DNA of 7,186 nucleotides from a bacterium (GTDB lineage Bacteria; Krumholzibacteriota; Krumholzibacteriia; Krumholzibacteriales; WJIX01). The notes below the pieces were generated by a model that did not search any database, was not told the origin of the DNA, and saw nothing but the letters and a program-made list of their open reading frames with translations. Of the stretch, positions 5,621 through 7,186 are shown in pieces. The DNA lies in NCBI GenBank assembly GCA_021160845.1, contig JAGHBT010000243.1, positions 1-7,186 of the forward strand, read 5' to 3'. How positions within the stretch are numbered: the first letter of the stretch is position 1; every line of letters begins with the position of its first letter. Position numbers and translations under genes: made by a program.

Positions 5621-6556
5621 CTACAGCTCACTTTCTGTTGGGATCAACAGAGCTATAATTGCTCTTTGAATATGCAGTCTGTTCTCCGCTTCGTCATAAA
5701 CAACGGAGTTTTTACCATCAATCACAGAATCTGTAACCTCTAACCCCCTGTGAGCGGGAAGACAATGCATAAAAAGTGCGTTCTCTTTGGCGTGTCCCAT
5801 GAGGTCATCATTCACCTGGTAAGACTCAAACATCCCTCTTCTCTTCTTTTCCTCTTCTTCCTGCCCCATGCTTGTCCACACATCGGTATAAACCACATCG
5901 GCATCTTGAACAGCCTGCACGGGGTCTTCCACCCATTCAAAATCCGGATCCCCGTCAGCTTTAACCTCTTCAATAAAAGAAGGGGATATATTGTATCCCT
6001 GCGGAGAAGATAAGACAAAATTAAAGTCGAACCTAGCCGCGGCATTCAGCCAGCTTCGCGAAACATTATTTCCGTCACCGATAAAAACAACCTTTTTGCC
6101 ATCTATCGACCCCAGTTTTTCAGTAATAGTGAAGATGTCTCCCAGAACCTGGCATGGGTGAAGTAGATCGGTCAAACCATTAATAACGGGTACACTCGCG
6201 TATTTCGCCAGGTCATCAACCAGTTTCTGGCTGAAAGTTCTTATCTGAATAGCATCCAGATATCGTGAAAGGACTTCTCCGACATCCTTCGGAGCTTCTC
6301 TCGAACCAATCCCCAATTCACGGTCGGTCAAATAGATGCTTGATCCACCGAGTTGTCTTATGGCTATTTCGAAACTCACTCTTGTCCGAAGACTCGGTTT
6401 ATGAAAGATACATCCCATAACCCTACCAGGATGTGTATGTTCTAGTGTAAAGTTCCTCGCCAACGGTTTCTGCTTTTTACATAGATTCAGGATAATATCC
6501 AACTCAGCACGGGAAAAATCCCGAATAGAGACAAAATCTTTTTTACTCAATTTCAT
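5621..6556 (-). CDS. argF: Ornithine carbamoyltransferase
   Basis: ArgF makes citrulline from ornithine and carbamoyl phosphate in arginine synthesis (cytoplasmic, normally a trimer). The 311 residues match the family length. The carbamoyl phosphate site is KPSLRTR (53-59), with Arg106 in IQIRTF and HPCQ at 133-136. The ornithine-binding domain has GDGNNVSRSW (160-169) and DVWTSMGQEEE, with Asp225, Ser229 and Met230 in the DxxxSMG signature. HCLPAHRG (264-271) carries the reactive cysteine, and Arg298 closes the site. SMG and HCLPAHRG separate it from aspartate carbamoyltransferase and fit OTCase. It starts at an ATG with AAGGAG 5 bases upstream, in the 12-base gap after hslU. It ends in TAG, one codon before the lipoprotein start. 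No ARG box or arginine-sensing leader is visible, since there is no room for one between hslU and argF. Control would lie upstream of the window or be absent. Confidence 0.97.
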   Translation of the reverse strand: MKLSKKDFVSIRDFSRAELDIILNLCKKQKPLARNFTLEHTHPGRVMGCIFHKPSLRTRVSFEIAIRQLGGSSIYLTDRELGIGSREAPKDVGEVLSRYLDAIQIRTFSQKLVDDLAKYASVPVINGLTDLLHPCQVLGDIFTITEKLGSIDGKKVVFIGDGNNVSRSWLNAAARFDFNFVLSSPQGYNISPSFIEEVKADGDPDFEWVEDPVQAVQDADVVYTDVWTSMGQEEEEKKRRGMFESYQVNDDLMGHAKENALFMHCLPAHRGLEVTDSVIDGKNSVVYDEAENRLHIQRAIIALLIPTESEL

Positions 6557-6561
6557 ACCTG

Positions 6562-6570
6562 CTCCTTCCT
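6562..6570 (-). promoter_or_regulatory. Ribosome binding site of argF overlapping hslU stop
   Basis: On the minus strand AGGAAGGAG contains AAGGAG ending 5 bases before the argF ATG. Its first two bases belong to the hslU TAG stop. Terminating hslU ribosomes would sit on this site, which supports coupled translation. Confidence 0.8.
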
Positions 6571-7186
6571 AAAGAACATATCTTGCCATATCATCGTCCT
6601 GTACAATCTTTTCAAGCTTCTTTTTCACTGCATCCGCGTTAATGGTAACCTTTTTTACCTCTTCTGAGGGGAGTTCAAAGAGAATATCTTCAAGTAGTGT
6701 AGTCAATACCGTATGAAGCCGCCTGGCTCCGATATTCTCCATCTTCTGGTTGGCCCGAAAGGCCATACGAGCGATTTCCTTTATGGCTCCCTTGGTAAAT
6801 TTTATCTCGCATTCTTCCGTTTTTATCATTGCAGTGTATTGCTTTATAAGCGCGCTCTTGGGCTCTGTTAGAATTCTTTCAAAGTCTTCTGCGGAAAGAG
6901 AGTTAAGTTCCACCCGGATGGGGAATCTCCCCTGGAGTTCTGGAATCAGGTCGGATGGCTTCGACATATGAAACGCCCCGGCGGCCATAAAAAGTATATG
7001 GTCTGTTTTTACTGGACCATACTTGGTGTTTACGGTAGATCCCTCAACTATAGGTAAAATATCCCTTTGTACTCCTTCTCTGGAAACATCAGGACCTTGC
7101 CCACCGCCAGATTTTGCTATTTTGTCAATTTCATCTATGAAAACTATGCCTGTTTCTTCAACGGCTTCTATGGCAAGGGATACAAC
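6569..7186 (-). CDS. hslU: HslU, ATPase subunit of HslUV protease, 5' end outside window
   Basis: HslU (ClpY) is the AAA+ unfoldase hexamer that feeds proteins to the HslV peptidase in the cytoplasm. Only the last 205 residues are in the window; the full protein is usually about 440-460. The fragment starts within the AAA+ large domain. Walker B is IVFIDEIDK (14-22, Asp18-Glu19). MAAGAFHMSKPSDLIPEL follows at 67-84, then QGRFPIR with Arg87 at the position of the E. coli arginine finger R325. The small domain carries the sensor-2 GARRLHT (153-159). The C-terminus ends ARYVL, the short hydrophobic tail that in this family inserts into HslV to activate it, so the 3' end is intact and functional in appearance. 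The frame is open to the window edge; the internal ATG near 6988 is not the start. hslV would be expected just upstream, outside the window. The stop is 12 bases before argF and overlaps its ribosome site. Confidence 0.98.
   Translation of the reverse strand, partial: VVSLAIEAVEETGIVFIDEIDKIAKSGGGQGPDVSREGVQRDILPIVEGSTVNTKYGPVKTDHILFMAAGAFHMSKPSDLIPELQGRFPIRVELNSLSAEDFERILTEPKSALIKQYTAMIKTEECEIKFTKGAIKEIARMAFRANQKMENIGARRLHTVLTTLLEDILFELPSEEVKKVTINADAVKKKLEKIVQDDDMARYVL

Noticed and set aside
5750..6013. Plus-strand 87-codon frame and an overlapping minus-strand frame at 5812-6045
   Set aside because: Both are shadows of argF, including the region encoding SMGQEEE and HCLPAHRG.
6569..6988. 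A short 139-residue gene starting at the ATG near 6988
   Set aside because: The frame continues unbroken to 7186 with Walker B and other HslU residues; the ATG is an internal methionine of hslU.

Overview
The window is a bacterial housekeeping region with about 42-45 percent G+C by eye. It is gene-dense and carries six recognisable genes plus one lipoprotein gene. All but one lie on the minus strand; the small ribosomal gene rpsT is on the plus strand. No mobile element, CRISPR array, tRNA or rRNA is visible, and the two edge genes are cut only by the window boundaries.

Layout from low to high coordinates: uvrC (minus, 3' end missing), rpsT (plus, divergent from uvrC), proS (minus, convergent with rpsT across 2 bases), a 242-base spacer, dapF, a lipoprotein with a SbsA-type Ig-like domain, argF, and the 3' third to half of hslU (all minus). 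Transcription on the minus strand runs hslU > argF > lipoprotein > dapF with a 12-base gap, a 3-base gap and an 11-base overlap. These four therefore look like one translationally coupled operon. proS follows after the spacer and probably has its own promoter. The rpsT unit is compact: a TTGACA-N17-TATTTT promoter, a strong Shine-Dalgarno, and a probable intrinsic terminator lying inside the 3' end of proS.

Functions: nucleotide excision repair (UvrC), 30S assembly (S20), prolyl-tRNA charging with editing (ProS), the diaminopimelate/lysine and peptidoglycan branch (DapF), arginine synthesis (ArgF), the HslUV ATP-dependent protease (HslU), and an envelope lipoprotein of unknown role. The genes share growth and cell-building roles rather than one pathway.

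Organism (inference): a diderm bacterium that makes meso-DAP. The lipoprotein has the Cys, then PPTGGPEDKTPP, then Ig-like layout that is common in the Bacteroidetes/FCB superphylum. The full-length ProS with an INS editing domain and the HslU-ArgF linkage do not suggest classical Bacteroidetes. An uncultured FCB-type candidate phylum is a reasonable guess but is not proven by this window.

I found no convincing new multi-gene system. The most notable non-coding signals are the terminator-like hairpin embedded in proS, and a plus-strand extended -10 promoter motif centred on an inverted repeat in the dapF-proS spacer.
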